Notes under the pieces: model-generated
What the model was told of the DNA's origin: nothing
The model's database searches: none
The model's input: the letters and a program-made list of their open reading frames with translations, nothing else
Part shown: piece by piece, positions 35,600 to 46,682 of the stretch
Layout of the letters: the number at the start of each line of letters is the position of its first letter
How positions within the stretch are numbered: the stretch's first letter is position 1
Assembly: GCA_015698045.1 (NCBI GenBank)
Contig: BLAL01000036.1
Coordinates: forward strand, 124,001 to 188,000
Origin: Rhizophagus clarus
Taxonomy: Eukaryota > Glomeromycota > Glomeromycetes > Glomerales > Glomeraceae
DNA: 64,000 bases
Reading direction: 5' to 3'
Made by a program: the position numbers and the translations under genes

Positions 35600-37084
35600 T
35601 CAAATTCTGTTCATGGTATCATGATCAGATCCTTGACATCCTCCTGAATTACAATTATGAATAAAATGTACTTTTGCACATTATCTATTACAGTAATTGG
35701 AAAAATGCACCTCCATTTATTCCCTATTGCTTGAAGGCGATAAAGTGGATATTTTGACAGTGAATGTTCAATCTCAGTATCTTCAAACTAATCCACAACA
35801 ATAAAGGCATAATATTTGTCATTATTACCCTTATGTCAAAAAATCCCCTTAATGATTGCATAAGATTCTTCATGATCTTTTTCATAAATTGTGACAAAAT
35901 CACCAAGATATAAGTGAACTTTTGAAAGGACACTATTTTTTTCTTCAATGGTATATGATGCTAATTTGTACCAGCTAGTTGAAGAATTTATAAGAGCCGT
36001 CTCAAACTTCATATCTACATAAGATAAAAACAGTTCAGTTTTAAAATCATGCTGCAGAGTCAGCAGAAGGTTATTCTGGTCCTCCTTTAACATTTTTTTT
36101 TTAAGGAAATATTCGAGATAAAATTTACTGGGGATGTAACTAAATTAAAATTAGTAAATATTATGTATGCATATATGATATAATATATAATATACAATTT
36201 AATTTTACCTTCTGCATCATCATTCTAAGCTTTTTCTTCAATTGAATATTTATCTTCTGTAACGTACCAGTTCAAAAATAATTGACCAATTTTTGTGAAC
36301 CCAGTACAAAGCCTATTAAATCTTGGATCAATACCACCATCTATTAAATATCGAATTGCAAATATAGTATTATAACGCTTTAATAAATCCAAGTCTATGT
36401 TTTTGCAATTTATCTTTGGTACCATTTCCTTAAAAATACGATGTACCATCTCTTTTATACCAACCTGGGTATTAGTAAGTGTTCCAAAGATTTTAGCATG
36501 CATCAGAAGATGCATATTAATATGTATATTTGGTAAATTAATAAAATTTGCAAAAACCTAACATATAAAAAGAATATTATTGTTAGAATCATATTTAAAT
36601 TATTTCACACTTTTTGAATTTCAATTCCATAACTATACCTTTGGAAGGATTGAAAACTCTTCTTCAAGATATTGTTGTAATTCCTTGTAGCTATTTGACG
36701 TAAATTCTTTATTAAAAACTGTCTTTATAGTTTTCGCAATATATACCCAATAAGATATAATGCTTTTTGGCACTAAATTAATTTGAAGTGCATCAATTCT
36801 TTGTTGAATAGCAACTGCTTCATTATGCTTAAGACTTGATTCCTTTAGAAACCAATTTAGCAAGAATGGCATAATCATAGCTAGTCTAAGAAGATCAGAC
36901 ATCATAAAACTATTATAATGAGAGATCAGATTTGGTAGATTACCCCACTTTTTTGGCATTTCAAAATTTTTCCAAATTTTAATGAAATCATCTTCTTCTT
37001 TTCGTAAAAATAATTCACAGGTTAATTTTAGCAGTCGCCCAATCTTTCCTGCAGTAGCGTGATAAATATCCTGTGACGCTTAAG

Positions 37085-37260
37085 GTTGCTTGCCGAAACT
37101 AGGGAGTTTCGGCATGCCGAAACTGCCGAAACTGCCGAAACTAGGTTTCGGCAAGCACCTAAAAATGCCGAAATGCCGAAACTGCCGAAACTGCCGAAAC
37201 TGTTTCGGCATTTCGGCGTAGTATATCATATGATATACATATAGTTTCGGCATCTGCGGT
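37085..37260. repeat. Left subterminal TTTCGGCA array
   Basis: The 8-9 bp word TGCCGAAAC (TTTCGGCA on the other strand) occurs over ten times in both orientations, some in tandem. Subterminal motif clusters are where hAT transposases bind. Confidence 0.85.
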
Positions 37261-37292
37261 TCACAGATTAGATCCAAATCTTTTATTTTTAG

Positions 37293-37410
37293 GATGCCGG
37301 ACTGGACTTACACATGAAGCAAGTTGGCAAATAAAGAAACGTTTCTAACGTTTCTTTCTTTTTTCTGTAGGAACGCCGGACGAAATTACGAACCGGACTT
37401 TTGAGTGGAG
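37293..37410 (+). repeat. Left pair of exon-like units
   Basis: One short unit starts GATGCCGGACTGGAC (37293), followed by an intron-like stretch with an AACGTTTCTAACGTTTC repeat and ending TTTTTTCTGTAG at 37370. A second 40-nt unit (37371-37410, GAACGCCGGACGAAATTACG ...) precedes GTTATA. These match the units at 39361-39806, so the hairpin array sits inside what was one tandem array. Confidence 0.6.
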
Positions 37411-37539
37411 GTTATACTTTTCCGCGAATTAGATGCAGCTGTGCCGAATCCTAATTGACGTAACCGTAATTATTTCGGCAGAATTTCGACAGCCGCAATG
37501 CATTTCGACAGACGTAATGCATTTCGACAGTTGATTGAT

Positions 37540-39150
37540 TATATTAAAAATCATTTTTTTTATTAAATGATTTTTAAAAAAAAACGTTAAATCGTTTTTT
37601 TATTAAACGATTTTTATTAAAACGATTTTTGATCCTTTTTTTTTTTTTGCTAAAACGATTTTGAAACTTTTTTTTTTATCTTAAAAAAGCGTTTTTTTTT
37701 AAAATTAAACGCTTAAATCGTTTTAATAAAAAAAAAAACGATCTAAGTGTTTTAAACTTAAAAAAAAAACGCTTTTTTAAGCGTTTTAAACTTAAAAAAA
37801 ACGCTTTTTTTAACTTAAAAAAAAAACGCTTAAAAAAACGCCGGAATCATTTTTTTTATTAACGATTTAAAAAAGAAATTAAAATCGTTTTTTAATTAAA
37901 CGATATAGAAAAAACGTTAAATCGTTTTTTTTTATTAAAAAATTAAGGGAAAAAAACGTTTTTATTAAACGATTTAGGGGAAAACCTGCTAAAATCGTTT
38001 TTTATTAAACCAATTTTTAAAAACAAACCGTCAAAATCGTCTTTTTTATTTAAACGATTTAAAAAAGACGTTAAAAATCGTTTTTTTTTTATAAAAAAAC
38101 GTTAAACGATTTTAAGAAAACGTTAATAATCGTTTTTTTTATTAAACGATCTAAAAAAGGCGCTCTTTTTTATAAAAAAAAATGGCAACCGATAATCGTT
38201 TTTTTATTAAAGATTTAAAAAAACGTTAAAATCGTTTTTTTTTTTATTAAATGATTTAAAAAAGACGTTAAAAATCGTTTTTTTTATCAAACGATTTAAA
38301 AAAAAAACGTTAAAAATCGTTTTTTTTATCAAACGATTTAAAAAAAAAACGTTAAAAATCGTTTTTTTTATTAAACGATTTTAAAAAAAAACGTTAAAAA
38401 TCGTTTTTTTTTAAATGACAAAAAAAACGTTTTAGACTTGAAAAAAAACGCTTTTTTTAAGCGTTTTAGACTTAAAAAAAAAACGCTTTTTTTAAGCGTT
38501 TAACTTAAAAAAAACCGCTTTTTTAAACGTTTAACTTAAAAAAAAAACGCTTAAAAAAACGCCGGAATCATTTTTTTTATTAACGATTTAAAAGAAATTA
38601 AAATCGTTTTTTAATTAAACGATTTAGAAAAAACGTTAAATCGTTTTTTTTTTATTAAAAAATTTAGGGAAAAAAACGTTTTTATTAAACGATTTAGGGG
38701 AAAACCCGCTAAAATCGTTTTTTATTAAAACAATTTTTAAAAACAAAACGTCAAAATCGTCTTTTTTATTTAAACGATTTAAAAAAGACGTTAAAAATCG
38801 TTTTTTTTTATAAAAAACGTTAAACGATTTTAAAAAAAACGTTAAAAATCGTTTTTTTTTTCAAACAGTTAAAAAAAAGTTTTTTAAACGAATTAAAAAA
38901 AAACGTTAAAAGGCATTTTTTTAAATGACTAAAAAAAAAACGTTACAAAACGTTTTTTTTATTAAACGAATTAACGAATTAAAAAAAAAGTTAAAATCGT
39001 TTTTTTATTAAACGATTAATAAGTAATCGTTTATTCCCGTTTTTTTTATTAAAACGATTAATAAGTAATCGTTTTTTTCCGTTTTTTTTATTAAAACGAT
39101 TAAAGAGAAATCGTTTTTTTTTTATTAAAACTAATAAACGAGCTGAAGAA
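37540..39150. repeat. 1.6-kb A/T hairpin array with 721-bp duplication
   Basis: Dozens of units alternate poly-T and poly-A blocks around CG-containing cores: AAATCGTTTTTTT..ATTAAACGATTT..AAAAAACGTTAAA. Neighbouring units are inverses, so single strands could fold into many stacked hairpins. A segment of over 300 bp around CCGGAATCATTTTTTT recurs with an offset of 721 bp (37841 and 38562), showing segmental duplication within the array. Non-coding. Confidence 0.85.
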
Positions 39151-39197
39151 GTGTTTTTTTATCGCAATAATCCGATTTCGACATAATTTGGCATTTC

Positions 39198-39300
39198 GGC
39201 AAATTACGTCTGTAAAAATACAATACGGCTAATACGGCATTACGTCAAAAAAAAATTCCATGCCGAAATTAATTACGGCGTATTTTTACAGACGTAATGC
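39198..39300. repeat. Inverted repeat inside hAT-like element 1
   Basis: ATTACGTCTGTAAAAATAC (from about 39203) and GTATTTTTACAGACGTAAT (to about 39299) are perfect inverses around a loop of about 60 bp. Confidence 0.75.
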
Positions 39301-39360
39301 CGAAACCGTAATTAATTCGCGGAGAAGTATAGTGGAGGTATTAATAGGGGATACTTATAC

Positions 39361-39806
39361 ACGAACCGGACTTTAGTGAAAGGTAAATTGGGAAGGGGAG
39401 TTTCGAGTTTATTTTTTTTTTAGTAACATTTATTAATGTTACTTTTTTTCTTTTATTGTAGGAGCGCCGGACGTATTACTATATACGAACCGGACATTAA
39501 TGAAAGGTAATGAAGAAGGGGGAGTTTCGTGTTTTTCTTTAGTAACGTTACTAACGTTACTTTTTTTTCTTTTATTGTAGGAACGCCAGACATATTGGTA
39601 TACACGAACCGGTCTTTGAAAAGGTAAATGGAGGAAGATTCGTATTTTTTTAATAATGTTTTTAATGTTAATTTTTTCTTTTCTTGTAGATATTGCCGGA
39701 CGAATTATACGAACTGGTCTTTGAGTGAAAGGTAATGAGGAAGTTTCTTTTTATTTGTTTATTTTTTTAGTTACGTTTTAAGAATATTTTTTTCTTTTTC
39801 TTGTAG
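39361..39806 (+). repeat. Tandem array of exon-like units with GT-AG spacers
   Basis: Units end at 39382 or span 39462-39506 (45 nt), 39581-39623 (43 nt) and 39690-39731 (42 nt). Their core is CGCCGGACG..(TAT)ACGAACCGGACTTT..GAAAG. Each is followed by GTAAT or GTAAA and preceded by TTTTCTTTTATTGTAG or a close variant. The spacers are 66-79 nt, the size of introns in real genes here, and carry their own inverted word (AGTAACGTTACTAACGTTAC). No long frame crosses the units: most contain a stop in each frame after 12-14 codons. Confidence 0.75.
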
Positions 39807-39839
39807 GTTCTTACGCGAAACTATGCCGAAACATTATTG

Positions 39840-39998
39840 ATTATTAGTATCAGCTATGCCGAAACTATGGCGAAATGCCGAAATGCCGAAACAGTTTCGG
39901 CAGTTTCGGCAGTTTCGGCATTTCGGCGTTTCGGCGTTTCGGCACTATGTAAGGAGTTTCGACTTTCGGCATTGGGCCAAAGGAGTTTCGGCAGGCAA
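39840..39998. repeat. Right subterminal TTTCGGCA array
   Basis: More than ten TTTCGGCA words, mirror-image to the left array, up to the right terminal repeat. Confidence 0.85.
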
Positions 39999-42034
39999 CT
40001 TTAGTGACGCTTGTAGATGCCTTTCTCTTTTTAATTTATCTAAAATACTAGGCAATTGTCTTAAACAATATTTTATACAAAGTTGGTCTCTTCTTGATGT
40101 TACCAGTTCCTGAGCAATTTCTAAAATTTCTTCATTTGTAATATGATGGTAACATAATATTGTCACAGTATCCTGATTATAAGAACTCCATAATTCCTTT
40201 TTAATTGTACAGGTACGATAACCTTTATTTGCATTATGCCTAAATTATTTTTAAAAAATTTTAATAGTTGTTACAAATTATATTATTAAATTGTTTCAAG
40301 TTATATTATTAAATTATTAATTAAGTCAAAATACCTTAGTACTCCTGCCAAATCATTACCTTAAGGTAAATCTGCCGTAATAATGCTTAAATCAGCAATT
40401 ATCCATGCATTTTGTCCTTAAACAGTCATTATCTTATCTTTTTCAAGTTCTTTCATTTCTGAAACAAATGGTAGTATAAATTTGTCAAAATTGCCACCAA
40501 ATGGAACAAACCCAAGAACAAAATGGTTTTTGATAAGTTTTCATTGATGTGTTGGCATGTTGCCAAACTGTACATAGACACCATCTAAAGAATGATACAC
40601 ATTTCTAAACATACCAAAATCGTCATAATAAAGATCTAAAAACAGCTTATAAACTGGTATAGATGATGGTGGATCTCTGATAGAAATGTAATTAGAAGGA
40701 TATTGGTATGAAAGTTTCACATCACGAATGTGCTAACAGTCATTACATTTATAAATTATTTTAGTAATATGCAATGAATCTTCAGAAATATTTTGATATT
40801 AAAACGTTATTAATATAGTCGCTTTTTCTAGAATTTAAGAGGTCATAATAATTGGAAATAGTTCGTCTACAAACCATACTTCACCAACAAGAAAACAATG
40901 TTGTCTTAATAATCCTTTTAAATTTCCAGGTAAGTCATCATAATTCAGAATTTTTTAATTCGTAACTGATAATCTTCGTTATCATTTTTCAAAATTGCTC
41001 TTAATCTTCCAAGTCTTTGATGACCATTATTATCGTTATAGTAGACAAAATCACCAGATCAGTATATTACTATTTTATCAAAAATAAATCAATCAATTTT
41101 GTTAACACAGACTATAATTATATTAAACTATATTATTTATTACCTTCTGATATTATTATTTCATTTTGTCCAAAAAGTGGAAATTTTCCCCATAGAGTTC
41201 CATGCCAAAATTCTGATTTTGTTTCAGAATCAATGCCTAGTCCAAAATACATATGCCTCATCAGCATCAGATTGTTAAGAACACGCCATATAATTTCGCT
41301 AATTGAGAATTGGTACGAAAATTTTGAACCTCGTGAAGTTGATAGAGTTTTTTTGATGAAATTTTAACAGGCTTTGTTATTATTAGTAGTAAAGAAAGAC
41401 GTTTTCTCTAAGATTGGAATCTTCTGATATTTTTTACTATATAAGTGGGCTCAAATTAAGGATTGTGAATAATATTAGCAAGATCTTCATATGCTTTTGT
41501 AGAAATATTGTGTTTTTGGAGCCAACAAAATAGAGCAGTAGTTATATAATCATTGAAATAAGGTGAAAATTCACCATTACAAGATGGTATCTTGTCTTTA
41601 TCTAAAGTTTCAATAATTTGATGTATATCATTATTCTCATTATTGTTACCTTTCTCTTCTTCTTTATCGTTATGATCATTGTGACTTTTTCTTCCTTATC
41701 GTCATTGTAACCTTTCTTTTTGTTATAATTTTCCTCATTGTCTCTTTGTCATCATCATCACCATCTTTATCTGATGATTCGTCAATTACATTATCCCTCA
41801 AAACTATATCATTATCATAATGCTGAAAATATATTAATTCATTGTCATTTCTATTAATGTTCTCCATATCAATGTCTTCAGATAATATTTTATTGTTATC
41901 TTCAGTTGAATTTACTGTTATCTCATTACGATTAGTATGAGAAAACTGATTGCAAATTTGAAATGATTTTACAGAACTGGCGGTGAAGTAAACATATCTT
42001 TTTCTCATAACTAAATAAGACGTAAATAGGGTTC

Positions 42035-42230
42035 CGCACGGATCAGATCAGATCAGATTTTACCAGATTTAAATCTGATCTGACGGATCCAGATCTATCA
42101 ATTTTAAATCTGGATCTGTAATTCGGATATATATTTGAAATCTGAATCTGATCTGCAGACCTAAATTTAAAATCCGGATCTGATTTGAGTTTGATCTGAA
42201 TCTGACCAAATTCAGATTTAGATAACAATA
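42035..42230. repeat. Left subterminal GATCTGATC array
   Basis: Many overlapping copies of CAGATCAGATC/GATCTGATCTG and decayed AAATCTGAATCTGATC words, dense near the end and looser inward. Confidence 0.8.
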
Positions 42231-43460
42231 AAAAAAAATGATTTTACGCTTTTTTAAAATTGTTAACAGTTAATAAAAAATGATTCTACATTTTTTTTTA
42301 AAAATCGTTTTAATAAAAAAATGATTTTACGCTTTTTTAAAATTGTTTAATAAAAAAAAATGATTTACATTTTTATTTAAATCATTTTAATGAAAGAATG
42401 ATTTTACATTTTTTTTCAAAATCGTTTTAATAAAAAACGATTTTACACTTTTTTAAAATCATTTAATAAAAAAAATGATTTACATTTTTATTTAAATCAT
42501 TTTAATGAAAGAACGATTTTAACAGTTTTTTAAAATTGTTTAATAAAAAAAACTGATTTTACGTTTTTTTAAAATTGTTTTAAATAAAAAAACGATTTAC
42601 ATTTTTTAAAAAAATCGTTTTAATAAAAAATGGTTTTTAACGTTTTTTTTTTAAAAAAATCGTTTAATAAAAAACAATTTTAATTTTTAAAAAAAATTGT
42701 TTAATAAAAAATGATTTTTAATATTTTTTTTAAAATCGTTTTAATAAAAAAAAATGATTTTATGCTTTTTAAAATCGTTTACTAAAAAAAATGATTTTAC
42801 TTTTTTTTAAAATCATTTTAATAAAAAAACGATTTTTATCAGTTTTTTTTAAAATTGGTTTAATAAAAAAACAATTTTACGCTCTTTTAAAATCGTTTAA
42901 TAAAAAAAAAATGATTTTACGTTTTTTTTTAAAATCGTTTTAATGAAAGAACGACTTTAACGGTTCTTTTTAAAATCGTTTTAATAAAAAAATGATTTTA
43001 ATAGTTTTTTTAGAATCGTTTAATAAAAAAATGATTTTAACAGTTTTTTTAGAATCGTTTAATAAAAAAATGATTTTAACAGTTTTTTTAGAATCGTTTA
43101 ATAAAAAAACGATTTTACGTTTTTTTAAAATCGTTTAATAAAAAAAAATGATTTACATTTTTATTTAAAACGTTTTAATGAAAGAACGATGTTAACGGTT
43201 TTTTAAAAATCGTTTAATAAAAAACAATTTTAACTTTTTTTTAAAAAAATCGTTTAACAAAAAAAAAATGATTTTACTTTTTTTTTAAAATCATTTTAAT
43301 AAAAAAAATGATTTCAATGTTTCTTTTAAAAATCATTTTAATAAATAAAAAATGATTTTAACAGGTTTTTCCTAAATCGTTTAATAAAACAAAATGATTT
43401 AACCTTTTTTTTAAATCGTTTATTTAAAAAATAATTTAACGTTTTTTCTATTAATAAACG
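42230..43460. repeat. A/T hairpin array of hAT-like element 2
   Basis: About 30 units of the type TTTTAAAATCGTTTAATAAAAAAATGATTTTACG, alternating poly-A and poly-T blocks around ATCGTTT or AACGATT. They resemble the array in element 1 although the terminal and subterminal motifs of the two elements differ. Non-coding. Confidence 0.85.
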
Positions 43461-43489
43461 GTGTTATTCAAAAAAAAAATGCCGATTTC

Positions 43490-43745
43490 AGCATTTTTTT
43501 TCATAAAGTAATGTGAAAGAGTGCTGTTTTAGCGTGTTTAATAGGTCGCGGTTCTGTTCTGGCATTTTTTTTAAAATTTTATAAATAAAAACGCAGAATC
43601 GCCTGTTCTGATGTTTGTTTTTTGCAACTTGGTATGTAAAAAACACTGGAACCATCTGTTCTGGCGTTTCTTTTGCAACTTCATATATATAAAATGCCAG
43701 AATTATCTGTTCTGGCATTTTCTTTTGCAATTTTATAAACAAAAA
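43490..43745 (-). repeat. 51-bp minisatellite, 17-residue coding-like repeat
   Basis: About four tandem units keep one minus-strand frame open (43488-43742). The translated unit is 17 residues, of the type MPEQIILAFYIYEVAKE, with T/M-PEQ at regular spacing. Whether it is expressed is unknown. Confidence 0.65.
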
Positions 43746-43754
43746 TGCCTGGAT

Positions 43755-43960
43755 TAACAGATCTTATGATCTGATCTGGATCTGGCAGATCTGATCTGGA
43801 TTCAATTTGACAGATTCAGATTATACAATTTTAAATCTGAATCTGAATTTCAGATTCAAATTTGGAATCTGAATCTGATCCACAGATTATAATACTATAA
43901 TCTGATCTGGATCTGACTGGATCGAATTCAGATCAAATCTAATCAGATCAGATTTTTTGC
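43755..43960. repeat. Right subterminal GATCTGATC array
   Basis: Same words as on the left side, ending AATCAGATCAGATTTTTTGC just before the right terminal repeat. Confidence 0.8.
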
Positions 43961-43977
43961 GAAACTCTAGACGTAAA

Positions 43978-45500
43978 TAGTTTTGTAGAATTGTTGATTA
44001 ACAAAATTTATGGTTAGAATTTAATTGTACTTTGATATAATTATAGTAATTTAATCTGATTAAAAAAAAAAAAGATAATCTAATCTAGGCTGTAATTTCA
44101 CTAACATATAAAAAAAAAAAAAAATAAAATACTGAAGTTTTACTAATATATAGAAGAAGTACATTGTTGAACTATCTGAATATAGATTAATTGTTGATTA
44201 GATGATCAATAAATATGTGCCAGAAATTGTATCACTTAGAGCTGCAAATATTATGTTCTTGACCTATGCGATGTTAATGTCAAGACATTGATACAAGGAT
44301 TGCCTTAGAGCCATATTTATATAAGCTAGAGACGTTTACCACATATTATGTAAAAAGCTTTTTTCTTATATTCACGCTTTACGTTATTATTTTATCATCA
44401 ATATAAAAATGTCAAGATTTACAATATAATAATAATAAACTAAACAATACAATATAATCATTTAATTACATACTTCGCATTATTATTTAAAACATGGCTT
44501 TCATTTATATTCAAAGTGCATTTATTCATTATTTGTTATTATCAATTGGTCGAGATTCAAGCATCATCTCTGAACTTAACTAAAGCAAGGTCTGTTAATT
44601 AAATAAATGAAACTTTTTTCACTCTAATATTTATTTGTATTTTGTACTATAGTATGTATTATATCAGCAATTATGACTGTAAAAGGTTATGTTTACTGCG
44701 CTTATTCAAAAAAGAAAGTGCAAATTTATCTTAGATAAACATCTGCAGATTCTTATTGAATGATGTAACGATAGTCCTATTTGTTCATAAACAAATACTT
44801 TAGCAACTTACAAATAAAAATTTCCTTTCATTAAATAAGTAAATCTAAATTTTTCTTTTGTTAATAAAAATTTTTTTTTGTTATGTAAATATGTCAATAT
44901 GTTAAATAACTAAAATTTAAATTTTTGTATAATTCAAATTGATTCTATTTTCAATTCTAAACAAATCATCTCTCTTTATAAGATTGTCACGAAATAAATA
45001 TCTCAATATGGTATAATCTCAACATATACTGTATAAATTTGAAAATGCAAGATGAGCTCAGGGGTTTGGGAATTGGGATTAGGTCTCTTATTTATATTTT
45101 ACTTTGTTCGAATTTTTGTATCTCAGAATTTTTGTATATTGTATCTTTATTTTTTGCTATGTTCAAATGTAAGACAAATTAAGAGATAGCAGGTAAAATT
45201 GCCTACCTAAACTAATTTTAAATTTGGCTAAACGTCTAAACTCTAGTTTTACTGATTTTTTAATAATACTTTACTATTGTTTTGCTATTTAATATGATTT
45301 ATTATAAGTTTTGACATTTGTCAAGTTTTGCTAATTTTTTACTAAGATTTTAATATAGTTTTGTCAAGTTTTACCCTTTTGACATTTAAACAGTTTATTA
45401 AACTACCTAGTTTCACCCAGCAACCTTAACAGCAGGTATGTAACTTTATAAAATATAATTATAATAAATTTTACTTTGAGAATAAAATGATACTAAAAAT
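43978..45500. other. AT-rich gene-free DNA
   Basis: No frame, repeat array or RNA gene recognised. Confidence 0.5.
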
Positions 45501-46682
45501 ATGTATAATAGTAATGATTTCAAAAATCAAAGTCTAAGTCAAAAAGTGAAGAAAAGAAGGAAGACCAATATTAACGATATTGATCAATTCATTTCAGGTA
45601 AATATTATATACATATCATATATGTGTGTGACCTTAATATTTAATAATATATTTAATCTTTAATTAAATGATATACTACTAAATAATAGGTTTAGCTTCT
45701 AACCGAAGAAATAATGATGAAAGAGAAGATGATGATGAAAGAGAAAAAGATGATGGAAGGGAAGATGAAAAAGAAAGAGAAGATCACGAAGAAGAGAAAA
45801 ATAGTAGTTCAGATAACGATAGTGATGATCATGATAGAGATAAAATGAATATAACAGATGATAAAATTGTGAATTTGGATGAACCCATTCCTGTTGGGTT
45901 TAAAAGTAATTTAGAAATATGCAATTTTCTCATTGCCCATCCACATATTCTTCATCTAGCAAATAAAATGTTAGAAATAGATTCCAGTTCTGGCTCGACA
46001 TCTTCAACGTCTAGTGCTGATGTTTGTGCTAAATATATTTATTTTGTACCCAATTCTTTAAAGTAAATAACATATCTTTTAATATTTTAGGATAATGCTT
46101 ATCTTTGGGACGAGTCTATCAAATATCTCTTTCTTTGTACCTATAACCTACGTGGGGAGACATTTGATAAATTAATTAAAAAAATTTTCAAAGTTTAAAT
46201 TTACAGTACAGAAGGAAAAAATTTCTTAGAGAAAACTCATCAAGCCTTTGCCAACTACCGTAATAAACTTAATCAAAATATTAAACATAAGATAAATGAA
46301 TATAAAAATATTAGAAAAAATAAGTATATTTTATTTTATTGTTTGATAATATATCTTATATCTAATGAGTTTATTGTTATGTTAATAAAAAATAATTAAC
46401 TGCAGAGCGATCACTGGTAGCCTGTCAAATAAAGAAGTAAAAGACTATGTTGATGAACATTTTGTTCAAAAACTCTTGAATTGATAGCTCGCTGCTATAA
46501 ATCTCTCTGAAATGAAAAAGATTGATAGCTTCGATACGTTAATAGATTTTATAAGAGAAACCTTCAAGGTTTCTTGGAATGGCAAAGATCTATCTGCTGT
46601 TAAGAACTTGGATAATATGACAAAGGATATAATTGTTCCCTCTCAAAATGGCAACAGGATAGTAAATTCTTTAAAACATGTA
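45501..46682 (+). pseudogene. Acidic-protein gene remnant, unknown family
   Basis: The first exons read well: 45501-45597 (MYNSNDFKNQSLSQKVKKRR ...), 45690-46021 with a long Glu/Asp/Arg/Lys-rich stretch (DEREKDDGREDEKEREDHEE) and FKSNLEICNFLIAHPHILHL, then 46091 on (DNAYLWDESIKYLF). Downstream pieces continue (FLEKTHQAFANYRNKLNQNI; SLSNKEVKDYVDEHFVQKLL; MKKIDSFDTLIDFIRETFKV) but are separated by stops (46199, and the tga after LLN near 46485) without a clean exon chain. It is probably a decayed member of a multicopy gene family of this fungus, or a gene with exons I could not join. Confidence 0.45.

Larger units (their letters stand above)
37081..40003. mobile_element. Non-autonomous hAT-like element 1
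   Basis: The left end reads TAAGGTTGCTTGCCGAAACT, and the right end in reverse complement TAAAGTTGCCTGCCGAAACT (18 of 20 match). Both fit the hAT end consensus YARNG. The 8-bp duplication GTGACGCT flanks it perfectly (37073-37080, 40004-40011). It splits the minus-strand transposase remnant, whose frame resumes on the other side. Inside are, in order: TTTCGGCA arrays, exon-like units, a 1.6-kb A/T hairpin array, a hairpin, more exon-like units and TTTCGGCA arrays. No transposase is encoded, so it must be moved in trans. Confidence 0.85.
35600..42008 (-). pseudogene. Decayed CMC-type transposase gene with BAH-like C-terminus
   Basis: Minus-strand segments run in order from 42008 to about 35600: an acidic N-terminus (41676-42008); a region ending FCWLQKHNISTKAYEDLANI; 'DPPSSIPVYKLFLDLYYDDF' and 'HFVLGFVPFGGNFDKFILPF' near 40500-40690; 'GYRTCTIKKELW' near 40200; then, past the hAT insertion at 37081-40003, 'KWGNLPNLISHYNSF' (36959) and 'YVTEDKYSIEEKA' (36230); and a C-terminal stretch with 'VHLYLGDFVTIYEKDHEESY', which resembles a BAH fold. 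Several in-frame stops (for example near 40440 and 40370) and frameshifts show it is dead. The pattern recalls large CMC (EnSpm-like) transposases of mycorrhizal fungi; family placement rests on memory of such proteins, not on alignment. Confidence 0.65.
42027..43969. mobile_element. Non-autonomous hAT-like element 2
   Basis: The left end is TAGGGTTCCGCA and the right end in reverse complement TAGAGTTTCGCA; both fit the hAT end consensus. The 8-bp duplication GACGTAAA flanks it (42019-42026, 43970-43977). It has subterminal GATCTGATC arrays on both sides (42035-42230 and 43755-43960), an A/T hairpin array (about 42230-43460) and a 51-bp minisatellite (43490-43745). It encodes no transposase. 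It sits just upstream of the transposase remnant's first visible frame. Confidence 0.85.

Noticed and set aside
37080..37277. Minus-strand frame with FRQFRQFRHF
   Set aside because: Translation of the left TTTCGGCA array.
39856..40113. Plus-strand frame MPKLWRNAEMPKQFRQFRQF
   Set aside because: It is translation of the TTTCGGCA subterminal array of a hAT-like element running into the antisense of the transposase remnant.
37540..43460. CRISPR-like array
   Set aside because: The repeats are degenerate, A/T homopolymeric and inverted rather than direct, and have no unique spacers; the genome is eukaryotic.
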